Assembly (NCBI RefSeq): GCF_008727875.1
Contig: NZ_VTWS01000001.1
Span: forward strand, 434,001 to 498,000
Direction of reading: 5' to 3'
From: Larkinella humicola
GTDB taxonomy: Bacteria > Bacteroidota > Bacteroidia > Cytophagales > Spirosomataceae
DNA: 64,000 nucleotides
Shown: positions 52,986 to 62,135 of the stretch, piece after piece
How the letters are laid out: the number at the start of each line of letters is the position of its first letter
Position numbering within the stretch: position 1 is the first letter of the stretch
Made by a program: the position numbers and the translations under genes
The notes under the pieces: generated by a model
Databases searched by the model: none
What the model was told of the DNA's origin: nothing
Seen by the model: the letters and a program-made list of their open reading frames with translations, nothing else

Positions 52986-55900
52986 TTACTTCGCCGTCGC
53001 CTTGACCGGATCGCCTTTGGCATCCGTCGTGGTCGACTGGGACGAAAACCGGATGGCAAGGGCTTTCAAACTGCCCGAATCGAGAATGATCCCGCCATCC
53101 TGCCAGGGCGCGTTAAGCACATCGTTCGGCGAATAAAATCCCTGATTCTGGTGAACGTAGTGGATTTCATAGAATCCGTTCGGCAGTTTGAAGGGGTTCG
53201 TAGACGAGGCCGGTTGCCAGCGGGCACCCCAGACGTAAATCCGGGTGGGTGATTTTTTGGAAACGCTGACCAGACCGCCCAGGTAAGCCTTTCGATCGAC
53301 CTTGAAATCCGCGTACGAATCGCCCGTGCGCAGGTAGTCGAGCGCCCCCGATGTGCTGGTTTTATCCAGTAGATAAAAACCCTCTTTTGCCGAGCTGAAC
53401 CGCTGGAAGCCTGGAATTTTCCGGACCCGTTCATTCTCCGCTGTCGCTACAATAGGGGTGTCTGACGACTGGCCGTACGGCGTATTCGGCTGATTGCCAA
53501 TGCGTACCTGGTAATAGTCACCATTGACCGCGATGAGCAAAAACAGGTTGTTACTGACCATCCGGGTTTCCCGAACCTCGCCCACCAGCACCCCGTAGTC
53601 GCCCGGAATCTCGCGCTGGACAACCGTCGGCGGGGTTTCCTGTTTTACGTTGGCATTAGAAGTGTTGTCGATGGGCGGGACGGCCGCCGGTTCGGGATCA
53701 GGCGATGCGGTTGCGGGCCGTTCGTCGGTGGCTGGTTTGGTTTGGGCGGGTGTTGGGTTGGGAACTTGGGTCGGTGCGGTTTTCGCAGGGATCGTTTTGG
53801 GCCGGGTTTTGACGGTGGGGGCTTTGACCGGTGCGGATTTCGTTGCTGCAGCGGGAATAGTCTGAGGAGCAGAATCCGGCTTCTCGAGGTAAAGCTTGAT
53901 CCAGGCGGCAGTGAGTCGGGCCAGCGAATCCATCCGCTCGGGCGAAAGAGTCCGGCGCGGAACCCGCACCATCAGCAAATTTTTGTTCCGGGGCGCATTG
54001 GGCAGAAACAAATTGATGCGGTTGAATTGAGCCGCCTGCCGGGCGATGCCGATTTCCTGGGACTGTCGGTTGCCCCAATCCTGGGAATATGCCGGTGTGC
54101 TGTACTGTTTCACGTTGGCCCCGTAGCTGTCCAGGGCGTCGATCCGAATTAGAAGAGAATCAGCCTGTAGGTTCTGATTTAAAAGTTTCAGGTAGTTCAC
54201 CAGCAGGGAATCATGCGGAAAGAAGCCGGGGGCAGAGTACCAGGACGTGGGAGCCACGATTTGTCGGATTCCCCGAATGGTGAGATCCCTTTCCCGGCTG
54301 CTGCTGCTTCCGGTGGAATCCAGAAAAACGCTCCGTTGAAACCGTACTGCATGCAGATTGTAAAGGGCTTCAAAGGTGATTCGTTGCCGGAGCGATGCCA
54401 GTAACAGCGCAATGCGCATCGAATACAATTCTGATTCCAGGATCGGCAGATATTTTTTTTGATGTGCTTCAATCTCCGCGGTCATTTCCGAAACAGCCTC
54501 AAAACCGCCCGATGTCTTGCCGGCGGGCGATTGATAACGGCTGGTAATGCGATCCATTCCGTTCTGGTACGTAGCACCAATGGAGTCGTTCGCCGGTTCA
54601 TAGCCGATGGTTTGTATAGCACCCGCAATCTCGGTAGCAAAGTCCGAATTCTTTAGGCTATCGAACGAAAGCCTGGTCGCCAGATTATTATACATCACGG
54701 CGCTATCAGCCCGAAGCGAATCGGATGCGGTGTAGAAAAACGGTTTTAAACCTGCCGGGGGGGTGGTGTTGGTTTCGGGGACTATGAAATACCCGGCGGC
54801 TAGCCCGAAAACCGCCAGGATCGCCAGCGTCAGGCCATAGGCCACGGTTTTCCGGCGTTTGTGAGCGGTCACCTGGTGGTCGATAATCGGACTGGTAAGG
54901 AGTCCGGCTTTCTGAAACGGAGCCAGTTTTCGCAAGGCTTCCGCTCGGTGTTTCTCATCGGTGAGCATCACCTCGTAGGTGTGCCGTTCCCGCTCTTCTT
55001 CGGCCAGGCTACCGGGACTGGTCCTGACCGATTCGAGCAACTGCAGGACATCCTGGTGAATGGCCGTTTTCAAGGCAACTGGCAGTTCGTCGAAGCGGGC
55101 GAGCAGCTCCTGCCGCAGCGGTTCCGGGATGCTGCTTTGCTGCAACCACGGCAAGGCGGTTATTTTCAGGAGATTCGTAGTGGTGACAAAGGCATCGGTT
55201 CCGGTGTAGCGTTCAATGGTTTTGCCGATGGCCAGCGTCATTTCCCAGGTCGGCGTCGGGTAAATGGCGGTGGCGTAAGCCCACTGTTTCAGTCGGCTGG
55301 TTTCTTCCTCGGTCAGTTTTTCGGTGTCGAACGGATTTTCGAGAAACCGGTCGATCTCGGCGATGGTCAGTTTGCTGGCCGGTTTTCCGAAAAAGCCCCG
55401 GTCGGCGGCCGATCCGGTATTGACCTGCAACTGGCGACGCAGTTCCTGAAACGTCGGGTGCTCGCCCGCCTGAAAATACGTCCGGAGCAGCAACTGCCCG
55501 TCGGGGGTGGCCGGTAGTACGATGAAAAACCGGGCGAGAATGGCTTCGATGGACGTCCAGTTTTCGGGATACACCGGCGTCAGAATGGCCCGTTTCTCCC
55601 AACCGTCGAACCCATTCGTAACCCAGGGTGCCACGGTTCCCCGGTCGTAGTCGATCAGCCGGATGCCTTCCGTAATCAACACCAGGTACGAATGGCGGTG
55701 GAGACGGAATAGGTCGCTGAGGGCAATTCCCTTCGGGTATTTTTCGCTCCGGCAGGTACGCGGGTCGCTGTTGAAAAAAAGCGTTTCCAGCTCAACTTCG
55801 CTTTCGGTCAGCACCGCTCCCAGATAGGCATACAGCCGGGCCTGCTGGTGGAACGTCGAGCGTTGATCGATCAGCACCAGATACCGGGGGCGGAGCTTGA

Positions 55901-56750
55901 TTTGCTGGTAATAAATCGAAGGGTAACCGCCCCGACTGGCCGTGGCTCGTATGGTGCGCGAAACGTCCATCATCCGCCTTTGGCCTTCATCGCGCTGGTT
56001 CAATTGACGCGCCCAGACGTCCATCGACTCGGCGACTGTGATCGTTTTCTCCTGATCCGGAAAGGTCAGGAAGTAGGGCGGGCCGTCGCCCGGAATGCGT
56101 TTTCGGTTCGGAAAAAAATACCGAAAGAGGACCGCGGCTACTGCGCCCGTGGCCAGCAAAACCGCCAGCAGGAGATACCCGGTCTGTCGCGTGTACGTGG
56201 TGATTCGTGTGGGATTCGCCTGAATGAGCGGAAAAGAGGGGTACGAAGACGGCCTGACAACGGGACTTGGCTCGATGCTTCTGGTGGTGTCGGCAACCAG
56301 CGGCTGGGTCGAGTCGGGGGGTGTATGTGGAGGGTCTTTTTCAGGGATGACAATTTGCTGGGAGTGATAAACCGCCAGGCCGATGAGCATCAGGATAATG
56401 ACGGACAGGAATGCCACCCAGATCAGTCGGTTGGGCTTCGGCGGTTTTCGCGAATCCGCTGGTTTCTCGGCAGTTTCGGCCTCTTTCACTGCCTGATCGG
56501 AGAACCGGACGACCTGATCGAAGATCGCTCCGAACTTTTCCTGCTCAAGGTCCGACCGCACCACCACCGGGCCGAGCAATTCCTTCAATTCCCGGCGTTG
56601 CCCGGCGGTGGTCAGTCCGTCCGGAAACCAGGTGTCGGCAATTCGAAAACAGCGGTCGTAGACCTCCGGCGTCACCACAAAGCCTTCCAGCCGAAGTTGC
56701 TCGAGCAACTCACCCAGGGGAAGCGGTCGATGGGAAGAAACGGGCGTCAT
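52986..56750 (-). CDS. Membrane vWA-like protein with C-terminal DUF2278-like domain
   Basis: 1254 residues, third gene of the CHAT-MoxR operon (18 bp after the MoxR stop). Predicted layout: soluble N-terminus (1-108), membrane helices at about 109-128, 191-213 and 634-657. A soluble part between the second and third contains a vWA-like strand-helix unit (PRYLVLIDQRSTFHQQARL at 289-306, SYLVLITEG at 354) without a clear DxSxS metal site, then a long helical region. After the third helix comes a helical domain (about 670-955), a Pro/Thr/Ala/Lys linker (956-1045), and a terminal domain (DYGVLVGEV at 1051, LDYLRTGDS, IHYVHQNQGF, PWQDGGIIL, IRFSSQS) resembling DUF2278/YukJ. It is probably the membrane scaffold or effector of the system. 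Confidence 0.8.
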   Translation of the reverse strand: MTPVSSHRPLPLGELLEQLRLEGFVVTPEVYDRCFRIADTWFPDGLTTAGQRRELKELLGPVVVRSDLEQEKFGAIFDQVVRFSDQAVKEAETAEKPADSRKPPKPNRLIWVAFLSVIILMLIGLAVYHSQQIVIPEKDPPHTPPDSTQPLVADTTRSIEPSPVVRPSSYPSFPLIQANPTRITTYTRQTGYLLLAVLLATGAVAAVLFRYFFPNRKRIPGDGPPYFLTFPDQEKTITVAESMDVWARQLNQRDEGQRRMMDVSRTIRATASRGGYPSIYYQQIKLRPRYLVLIDQRSTFHQQARLYAYLGAVLTESEVELETLFFNSDPRTCRSEKYPKGIALSDLFRLHRHSYLVLITEGIRLIDYDRGTVAPWVTNGFDGWEKRAILTPVYPENWTSIEAILARFFIVLPATPDGQLLLRTYFQAGEHPTFQELRRQLQVNTGSAADRGFFGKPASKLTIAEIDRFLENPFDTEKLTEEETSRLKQWAYATAIYPTPTWEMTLAIGKTIERYTGTDAFVTTTNLLKITALPWLQQSSIPEPLRQELLARFDELPVALKTAIHQDVLQLLESVRTSPGSLAEEERERHTYEVMLTDEKHRAEALRKLAPFQKAGLLTSPIIDHQVTAHKRRKTVAYGLTLAILAVFGLAAGYFIVPETNTTPPAGLKPFFYTASDSLRADSAVMYNNLATRLSFDSLKNSDFATEIAGAIQTIGYEPANDSIGATYQNGMDRITSRYQSPAGKTSGGFEAVSEMTAEIEAHQKKYLPILESELYSMRIALLLASLRQRITFEALYNLHAVRFQRSVFLDSTGSSSSRERDLTIRGIRQIVAPTSWYSAPGFFPHDSLLVNYLKLLNQNLQADSLLIRIDALDSYGANVKQYSTPAYSQDWGNRQSQEIGIARQAAQFNRINLFLPNAPRNKNLLMVRVPRRTLSPERMDSLARLTAAWIKLYLEKPDSAPQTIPAAATKSAPVKAPTVKTRPKTIPAKTAPTQVPNPTPAQTKPATDERPATASPDPEPAAVPPIDNTSNANVKQETPPTVVQREIPGDYGVLVGEVRETRMVSNNLFLLIAVNGDYYQVRIGNQPNTPYGQSSDTPIVATAENERVRKIPGFQRFSSAKEGFYLLDKTSTSGALDYLRTGDSYADFKVDRKAYLGGLVSVSKKSPTRIYVWGARWQPASSTNPFKLPNGFYEIHYVHQNQGFYSPNDVLNAPWQDGGIILDSGSLKALAIRFSSQSTTTDAKGDPVKATAK

Positions 56751-56768
56751 GGCCGTCGGGAAAAACCG

Positions 56769-57830
56769 TTACAGGGTTTTGAGGAGTGCAAAATCGTCGG
56801 CGTGTTTGGCCAGAATGCTGTAGCTCGCCAGCCGTTTGGGTTCATCCACCTCCTGCAGCGGGCGGGGGTGGAGAATGTCGTCACGCAGGAAATACATCCA
56901 GCTAATGAGCTCGGCAGTGGCCGGTTTTTTCTTCAGATTGGCATTTTTTACGGTCACGAAATAGGCAATGTAGTCTGCAATCGTCTGTTCAACAGCGTGC
57001 CGTTTCGATGCGGTTTCGGTTCGATCCAATTCTTTGTTAAAGATTTGATTCAGAACGATCTCCATGAGCTGATCTTCCTTCGGAAACTCAATGTGGTAAA
57101 AGATGCACCGGCGCAGAAAGGCATCGGGCAGGTTCTTCTCCGAATTACTGGTCAGAATCACGAAGATGTTTTTGGTTCCGATTTCGTATTCCGCGTTGCC
57201 GTCTTCCCGAACCTGAAACCGGAAGCGATCCAGTTCGTTCAGCAGGTCGTTCGTAAAATCGCGCGGGGCTTTGTCCACTTCGTCGATCAGCACCACCGAA
57301 CTGCGGGGTTTGGAAGAATCGATGTCGTTCATGGACAGGTACGGGCATTTTTCGAGCATCGCCGGATTGCTCAGCACAATGGCCTGCCCGAGCGCCTGGA
57401 GTCGGATGTGGCGGGCCACTTCGGGAACGGACGGTTTTTCGGGGATCGACAAAACCGTTCCGGCACCCGCTCCACTGGCAGCAACCTCCGGTTTTTCCGG
57501 GTCAAAATGCGTCGCGTGGAAATGGCCGAGGGCGTCGTACAGGTAAAATAAATCCGTGGACGTCGATACGGTTTTGGTGTTGAACACCAGCGGTTTGCTC
57601 AGGTACTCATTGGGAAATCGGGCGTGCAGATCGGCGGCTAGTTTTTCAGCCAGCCGGGTTTTTCCGGTTCCCGGTTCGCCGGTCAGCAGCAGCGGTTGCT
57701 TGAGCAGAATCGCCACCCGGACGGCGTTGTAGAGGGCCGAGTCGAGGATGTAATCCGAGGGGTTTTTCTCCATCCGTGGAGCATTCAGTTCCGTTTGCTC
57801 GTCAAAGTCAAATTTTTCGACCAGGGCCAT
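56769..57830 (-). CDS. MoxR-family AAA+ ATPase
   Basis: 353 residues, cytoplasmic. Walker A GEPGTGKT (51-58), Walker B VVLIDEVD (179-186), sensor 1 in ILTSNSEKN (N229), and arginines in DAFLRRC (240-241). A large insert after Walker A (about 105-145) contains Gly/Ala-rich and Pro-rich sequence, and SKPRSSVVLIDE is typical of MoxR. MoxR proteins remodel vWA-domain partners using ATP. It sits between a CHAT protease gene (3-bp gap) and a vWA-like membrane protein (18-bp gap), so the three form one unit. Confidence 0.92.
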   Translation of the reverse strand: MALVEKFDFDEQTELNAPRMEKNPSDYILDSALYNAVRVAILLKQPLLLTGEPGTGKTRLAEKLAADLHARFPNEYLSKPLVFNTKTVSTSTDLFYLYDALGHFHATHFDPEKPEVAASGAGAGTVLSIPEKPSVPEVARHIRLQALGQAIVLSNPAMLEKCPYLSMNDIDSSKPRSSVVLIDEVDKAPRDFTNDLLNELDRFRFQVREDGNAEYEIGTKNIFVILTSNSEKNLPDAFLRRCIFYHIEFPKEDQLMEIVLNQIFNKELDRTETASKRHAVEQTIADYIAYFVTVKNANLKKKPATAELISWMYFLRDDILHPRPLQEVDEPKRLASYSILAKHADDFALLKTL

Positions 57831-57833
57831 CTT

Positions 57834-59384
57834 TCAGGGAGTTTGAGGGGTATTGAAGCGTTCGATCAGCGTCAGGAGTTTGTCTTCCAGCGCCGGGACG
57901 TCTATTTTTCCGGGATGATCCGGCTGAAAAATACGGGTAATCACGCGTTCTTTCTCCGCATCCGGCGCGTGCCGAAGGTAATTCCGGAACCATTCTTCGA
58001 GGTATTTTCGCTGATCGGGAACGGCCAGCAGTTCGTCATCCTGATTCAGAATAATGAGCGGACTCCGGGCGGGATCGTCGGGATCGACCAAGCCGGAGTT
58101 TCGGAACGGTCTCAGGATTTTTTTGACGGAATTTCCCGGCATAAAAGCGGAAAACCAACTTTGTTTCGGCGTGAAAATAATATTCCAGAAAAACAGCAGA
58201 TACGGATGGGCCGACGAAGTCATCCCGGTTTCGGGCGGGCGAAATTCCGTCATGAACTGCCGGATCGACTCCTGTACTTTCTCGTTCAAATCGTCGGCCT
58301 TGATCTGGAGAGCAACAATCGTATACTGACTGTTTTTGATCGCCGGAATGGCCAGGAACTCCTCAACCGACAGGCTGGTGCTGTCGTCCTGTCCTTTAAC
58401 AATCTTATAGAGTTCGCGCCGGATCTTGAGGGGGGTGTCGTAGGCCCGGTTGAGTTTGACGAGCATGTCGTCGGCGTCGCGACGCCGGTCGTTCGGATCG
58501 AACGGGTAGTTGTAGATCCGGTCGGGATTCTTCGTGATTTTTTCGTACACCAGCTTTCGCGCCAGCCCCAGCGGAGACTGGTAATCCTCGCCCACGATCA
58601 GGTAATGTTGCACCGGACGGTACAGCACGTCGAGTCCCTGACTCAGGTTAAAGCTCGGGTCGAACACGTTGCGGTATTGATCCCGATCACACAGAAACGC
58701 CTTCTGTCGGTCGATCAGGGGGATTTTTTCGGTGTGGACCCGTTTGCTCACCAGCGTCCATTTCAGCACCTCGGGCTGGTTGTAATACAGTCCCCAGGCA
58801 CAGGGAGCGTCCGGAATTTCGGTTGGGAAACCGCCCCGCAGAAACGTGAAGGGTTTGCCCGACAACACGTTCGAGGTCGAAACCGCTTCGTAAAAAGCCT
58901 GCTGAAGGGTTCTGAGGGGGCGGGTAAATGAAAAGTAAAACGCCTTGGCAAACGTACTGGCCTGCCCGTCCGGAACGGCAGTTGAGGTAGCAATGACGGC
59001 TTCCACCCCCGCGTTAAGCAAGCCTTCGACGTAACCGTAGGTGGAGCAGCCGTTCAGAAAAACCAGCTTGGGTTTCTTCCCGCTCAACAAGGTAAGCAGT
59101 TGATCCTGGCTGTAGCTGCCGTCGGTCAGTGTGAAATTAGTTTGGCTGGCGTGACCGCAGTAATGAAAAACGGTGAGGTTCTGACTGATTTTTACAAATG
59201 CCTTGCGAATTCCCTCGGAATCCGTTTCGGTCGAAGGCGTTGGGTAAATGATTTCTTCATTTAATTCCAGTTCACTGAGCAGTTCATCAATGTATTTTAT
59301 TTCATCTTTCAGGGCCAAAAGATACGGTTCGTCGTCCAGGGTAGACGGGTTGGCGCTGGCGATAAAGATAACAGGCTTGCTCAT
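57834..59384 (-). CDS. CHAT-domain caspase-like peptidase
   Basis: 516 residues, cytoplasmic. Residues about 1-205 are a CHAT (caspase HetF-associated) domain: catalytic H78 in FHYCGHASQ and C113 in LVFLNGCST, closing with CAWGLYYNQPE. The remaining 310 residues are of another type: HYLIVGEDYQSPLGLARKL near 260-278 resembles the start of a P-loop ATPase but lacks GK[ST], and PFDPNDRRRDADDML follows. This could be an inactive STAND-like sensor module, as proposed for conflict-system proteins. It is first in the operon with MoxR and the vWA/DUF2278 membrane protein. Probable role: a protease effector switched by its partners. Confidence 0.87.
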   Translation of the reverse strand: MSKPVIFIASANPSTLDDEPYLLALKDEIKYIDELLSELELNEEIIYPTPSTETDSEGIRKAFVKISQNLTVFHYCGHASQTNFTLTDGSYSQDQLLTLLSGKKPKLVFLNGCSTYGYVEGLLNAGVEAVIATSTAVPDGQASTFAKAFYFSFTRPLRTLQQAFYEAVSTSNVLSGKPFTFLRGGFPTEIPDAPCAWGLYYNQPEVLKWTLVSKRVHTEKIPLIDRQKAFLCDRDQYRNVFDPSFNLSQGLDVLYRPVQHYLIVGEDYQSPLGLARKLVYEKITKNPDRIYNYPFDPNDRRRDADDMLVKLNRAYDTPLKIRRELYKIVKGQDDSTSLSVEEFLAIPAIKNSQYTIVALQIKADDLNEKVQESIRQFMTEFRPPETGMTSSAHPYLLFFWNIIFTPKQSWFSAFMPGNSVKKILRPFRNSGLVDPDDPARSPLIILNQDDELLAVPDQRKYLEEWFRNYLRHAPDAEKERVITRIFQPDHPGKIDVPALEDKLLTLIERFNTPQTP

Positions 59385-59490
59385 AGACCTTCCAAATCCG
59401 GTGGACGGCGTGACACCGACTCTGGAAAGTAAGATACTTAAAACCTGAGCAGCAAGGGCAGGGTTATTATTTAACGGCAGGGACTGTCTG

Positions 59491-61893
59491 TCAACCCGGT
59501 AGGTTGAGGTGGCGCAGAATAGCCTGCATCAGGCTGGTCGGATTATACGGTTTTACCAGAATTTCGTTCAGACCGGCGACCTGGGCGCGGTCGCCGACTT
59601 CCTGCGCCAGACTGGCTGTGACGGCGATAATGGGCAGCGTCTCGTTCCGATCGCGGATGATGCGCGTGGCTTCATATCCGTCCATGACCGGCATTTGCAG
59701 ATCCATCAACACCAGCCGGTGTTTGGTTGAGTCCAGTTGATCGACCGCTTCCTGTCCGTTGCCGGCCACATCGACCGATGCGCCGAGCCGCTCCAGTATG
59801 CTTTTGGCCAGAAGCACATTCATCGCGTTGTCTTCCACGAGCAGAATGCAGACGTCTTTCAGGGGTTTTGCTTTCGACAGGGGCTGGTGCTCGGTCTGGC
59901 TTTCCGGCGGAACCGTCATTTTCCGGAAAGACTGCGTAAAGAAGAACCGGGACCCTTTTCCCGGTTCGCTTTGCAGCTGAAGGACCACGTTTTGCAACTC
60001 CAGAATCCGCCGGCAGATGGTCAGGCCCAGGCCAGTTCCGCCGTAACTGCGCGACATGGATGAATCGGCCTGCGTAAACCGGTTAAAGACCAGTTCCTGT
60101 TTTTCGGGCGCAATGCCAATGCCGGTGTCTTCAATGGTTATCGTGAGGGTTACGTCCTGCCCGGTTTGTTCGACAACGGCCAGGCTCACCCGCACCTGTC
60201 CCTGAATAGTAAACTTGATGGCATTGTGAACCAGGTTGGAAATGACCTGGGCCAGCCGGGTGGGGTCGCCCATCACTTTGCCTTTCCAGCTTGGATCGAT
60301 CGACAGTGAAAGGGTCAGTGATTTTTCGTGAGCGGCCGACTGGTAACTGGAAATAACATTGTGCAGAATAGCGGCCGGGTCCATCGGAATTTCTTCCAGG
60401 GTGGTTTTCCCGGCTTCAATCCGGTTAAAGTCCAGAATGTCATTGACGATGTGGAGCAAATTTTTGGCCGAAAACAGCATGACATCGAGGTGTTGCTTCT
60501 GATCTGTGCGGGGTTTGTCCTGCAGCAGCAGGTGCGTCATGCCAATCACGGCGTTCAGGGGTGTCCGGATTTCATGGCTCATCGTGCTCAGAAATTCGCT
60601 TTTGGCGCGCAGGCCATCTTCCGCTTGTTCCTTGGCCTGTTTGAGCGTGAACGCAAACCGGAAAGACAGCACAAGGGATTGCAAAAAGAAAAAGCCGATG
60701 TAGCCGATGAATAGCACCAGATTCTCGGGAAAGGCGATCTGGAAATATTTAAAGATGATGATGACAAAAACCGCCAGCAAGACGGCGGTACTCATCAGGG
60801 AGTACTCAGCGCCGGGACGCTTTCGCCGGGCGGCCACCCAATAGACGTAAAAAGCGTACCCAATGTAGATCGGCATCAGGGCCAGAAACGGGCGGATCAA
60901 CTGAGTAAAAACGATGGGTGGAAACAGGATCGTGACCCCGGCGAACCCCAGACAAACCCAGGCCAGACCCGTAACAAACCGTTTGTGAACATCGGCGGGG
61001 TAGAGTGAACGGGTGTAAAAGGTAAAAACCGCTATGCTTAAAAAAAGCGTGAGGTATTCAAGATGGAGCGTCACCGACCAGTCGAGCTGATGAAAGATCG
61101 AATGGAGAGCGTATTGATCCGTGCCGATGATACGGTAGCTGTAGAGCAGGCAAAACAGCGAGAAATACAGGATGGAGGTTTCGTGTCGTCCGAAGAGATA
61201 GAGACCTAAAAAAAACAGCCCACCCATGAATAGGCAACCCGTCAGTAAAAAATTGAGGGCAAATTCCCGGCTTATCTTTACCGTCAGTGCGTCGGCCTGG
61301 CCCAGCAGGATTGCCTTGTAGGGACCTCCCCTGGCGTGGTGGAAATTAGCAATCTGCAGCAGCAGGTGAAGGGTATCGGCCTTTTCGGGAATGGCTTTGA
61401 GTTGTGTGGACCAGAAGGGCGTCGTAGTTTCCCGGGAGGTGCCGGGGGTGCCGCTTCGGGCCAGTTCCCGGCCATTCAGGAACAGGCGGTAAGTGGTGTA
61501 GGCATCGGGGAGTTTGAGCGCCAGCGGAGGGTGACGGGGCGGCAGCACAACGGTTAGAGCGTAGGTGGCATAGCCGTAGGAGGGAAGGGGCTGGCCTTTC
61601 CAGGTTTGGGAATTCCAGATTTCAGGAAACGGGCTGTATTCAAACGGGATTGCGGGATCGCCGGGGTTTCGCAATGCGTGCCAGTACCACTTCCAGATTC
61701 CGTTCAACGAAACGATTTTTTGATCAAGGTTTACCCGCCGAAGATCCAGAACGCCCTGCCGCGCTACTGCGGGAAGGGAGTCGGTTGGTTCCGAAGTGAG
61801 GATTGAGCAACCCAGTGGCGAAAAAGCCAGTAAGCCGAAGAGGAAATAAAAAAAAGGATTCCTGGTTTTGCCCGAAAAAAACCGGCTTTTCAT
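59491..61893 (-). CDS. 7TMR-DISM hybrid histidine kinase/response regulator
   Basis: 800 residues. A lipoprotein-like signal (LLAFSPLGC) precedes a 7TMR-DISM extracellular jelly-roll (SLNGIWKWYW; YATYALTVVLPP), then seven membrane helices (about 205-405), a short coiled coil, HisKA with H440 in TMSHEIRTPLNAVIG, HATPase with NLVHNAIKFT, DTGIGI and GGTGLGL, and a receiver with D731 in LVLMDLQMPVMDG. It probably senses a carbohydrate or envelope signal. The receiver is intramolecular; the next transfer partner may be the single-domain regulator downstream of 62 kb, or the CHAT module 106 bp away. Confidence 0.93.
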   Translation of the reverse strand: MKSRFFSGKTRNPFFYFLFGLLAFSPLGCSILTSEPTDSLPAVARQGVLDLRRVNLDQKIVSLNGIWKWYWHALRNPGDPAIPFEYSPFPEIWNSQTWKGQPLPSYGYATYALTVVLPPRHPPLALKLPDAYTTYRLFLNGRELARSGTPGTSRETTTPFWSTQLKAIPEKADTLHLLLQIANFHHARGGPYKAILLGQADALTVKISREFALNFLLTGCLFMGGLFFLGLYLFGRHETSILYFSLFCLLYSYRIIGTDQYALHSIFHQLDWSVTLHLEYLTLFLSIAVFTFYTRSLYPADVHKRFVTGLAWVCLGFAGVTILFPPIVFTQLIRPFLALMPIYIGYAFYVYWVAARRKRPGAEYSLMSTAVLLAVFVIIIFKYFQIAFPENLVLFIGYIGFFFLQSLVLSFRFAFTLKQAKEQAEDGLRAKSEFLSTMSHEIRTPLNAVIGMTHLLLQDKPRTDQKQHLDVMLFSAKNLLHIVNDILDFNRIEAGKTTLEEIPMDPAAILHNVISSYQSAAHEKSLTLSLSIDPSWKGKVMGDPTRLAQVISNLVHNAIKFTIQGQVRVSLAVVEQTGQDVTLTITIEDTGIGIAPEKQELVFNRFTQADSSMSRSYGGTGLGLTICRRILELQNVVLQLQSEPGKGSRFFFTQSFRKMTVPPESQTEHQPLSKAKPLKDVCILLVEDNAMNVLLAKSILERLGASVDVAGNGQEAVDQLDSTKHRLVLMDLQMPVMDGYEATRIIRDRNETLPIIAVTASLAQEVGDRAQVAGLNEILVKPYNPTSLMQAILRHLNLPG

Positions 61894-62135
61894 GTGTTGG
61901 ACTAACTTCCCGTTGAGTGAATATACTTACCTGTTACCAGACAAATGGTCTGATTTATCCAGTCCTATAAACCCCCCTCAAATTTTAGTCCAAAAATGGA
62001 GGTGACGAACGAAGTGTCCGGAAATCATGCCGGATTTTTGGCTTGATGGGGACCAGTCCGGCGGTCGGTTTGGACCCGGAGGAGGACCCCAACCGAGCCC
62101 GAACAACGAAAGCAAAACCGGGTTGTCCATGCGGA

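Noticed and set aside
55848-57551. 567-codon plus-strand frame opposite the MoxR and vWA-like genes
   Set aside because: Crosses two real genes antisense; low-complexity shadow composition, no domain.
57696-58931. 411-codon plus-strand frame opposite the CHAT gene
   Set aside because: Antisense to a CHAT domain with intact catalytic residues; no independent support.
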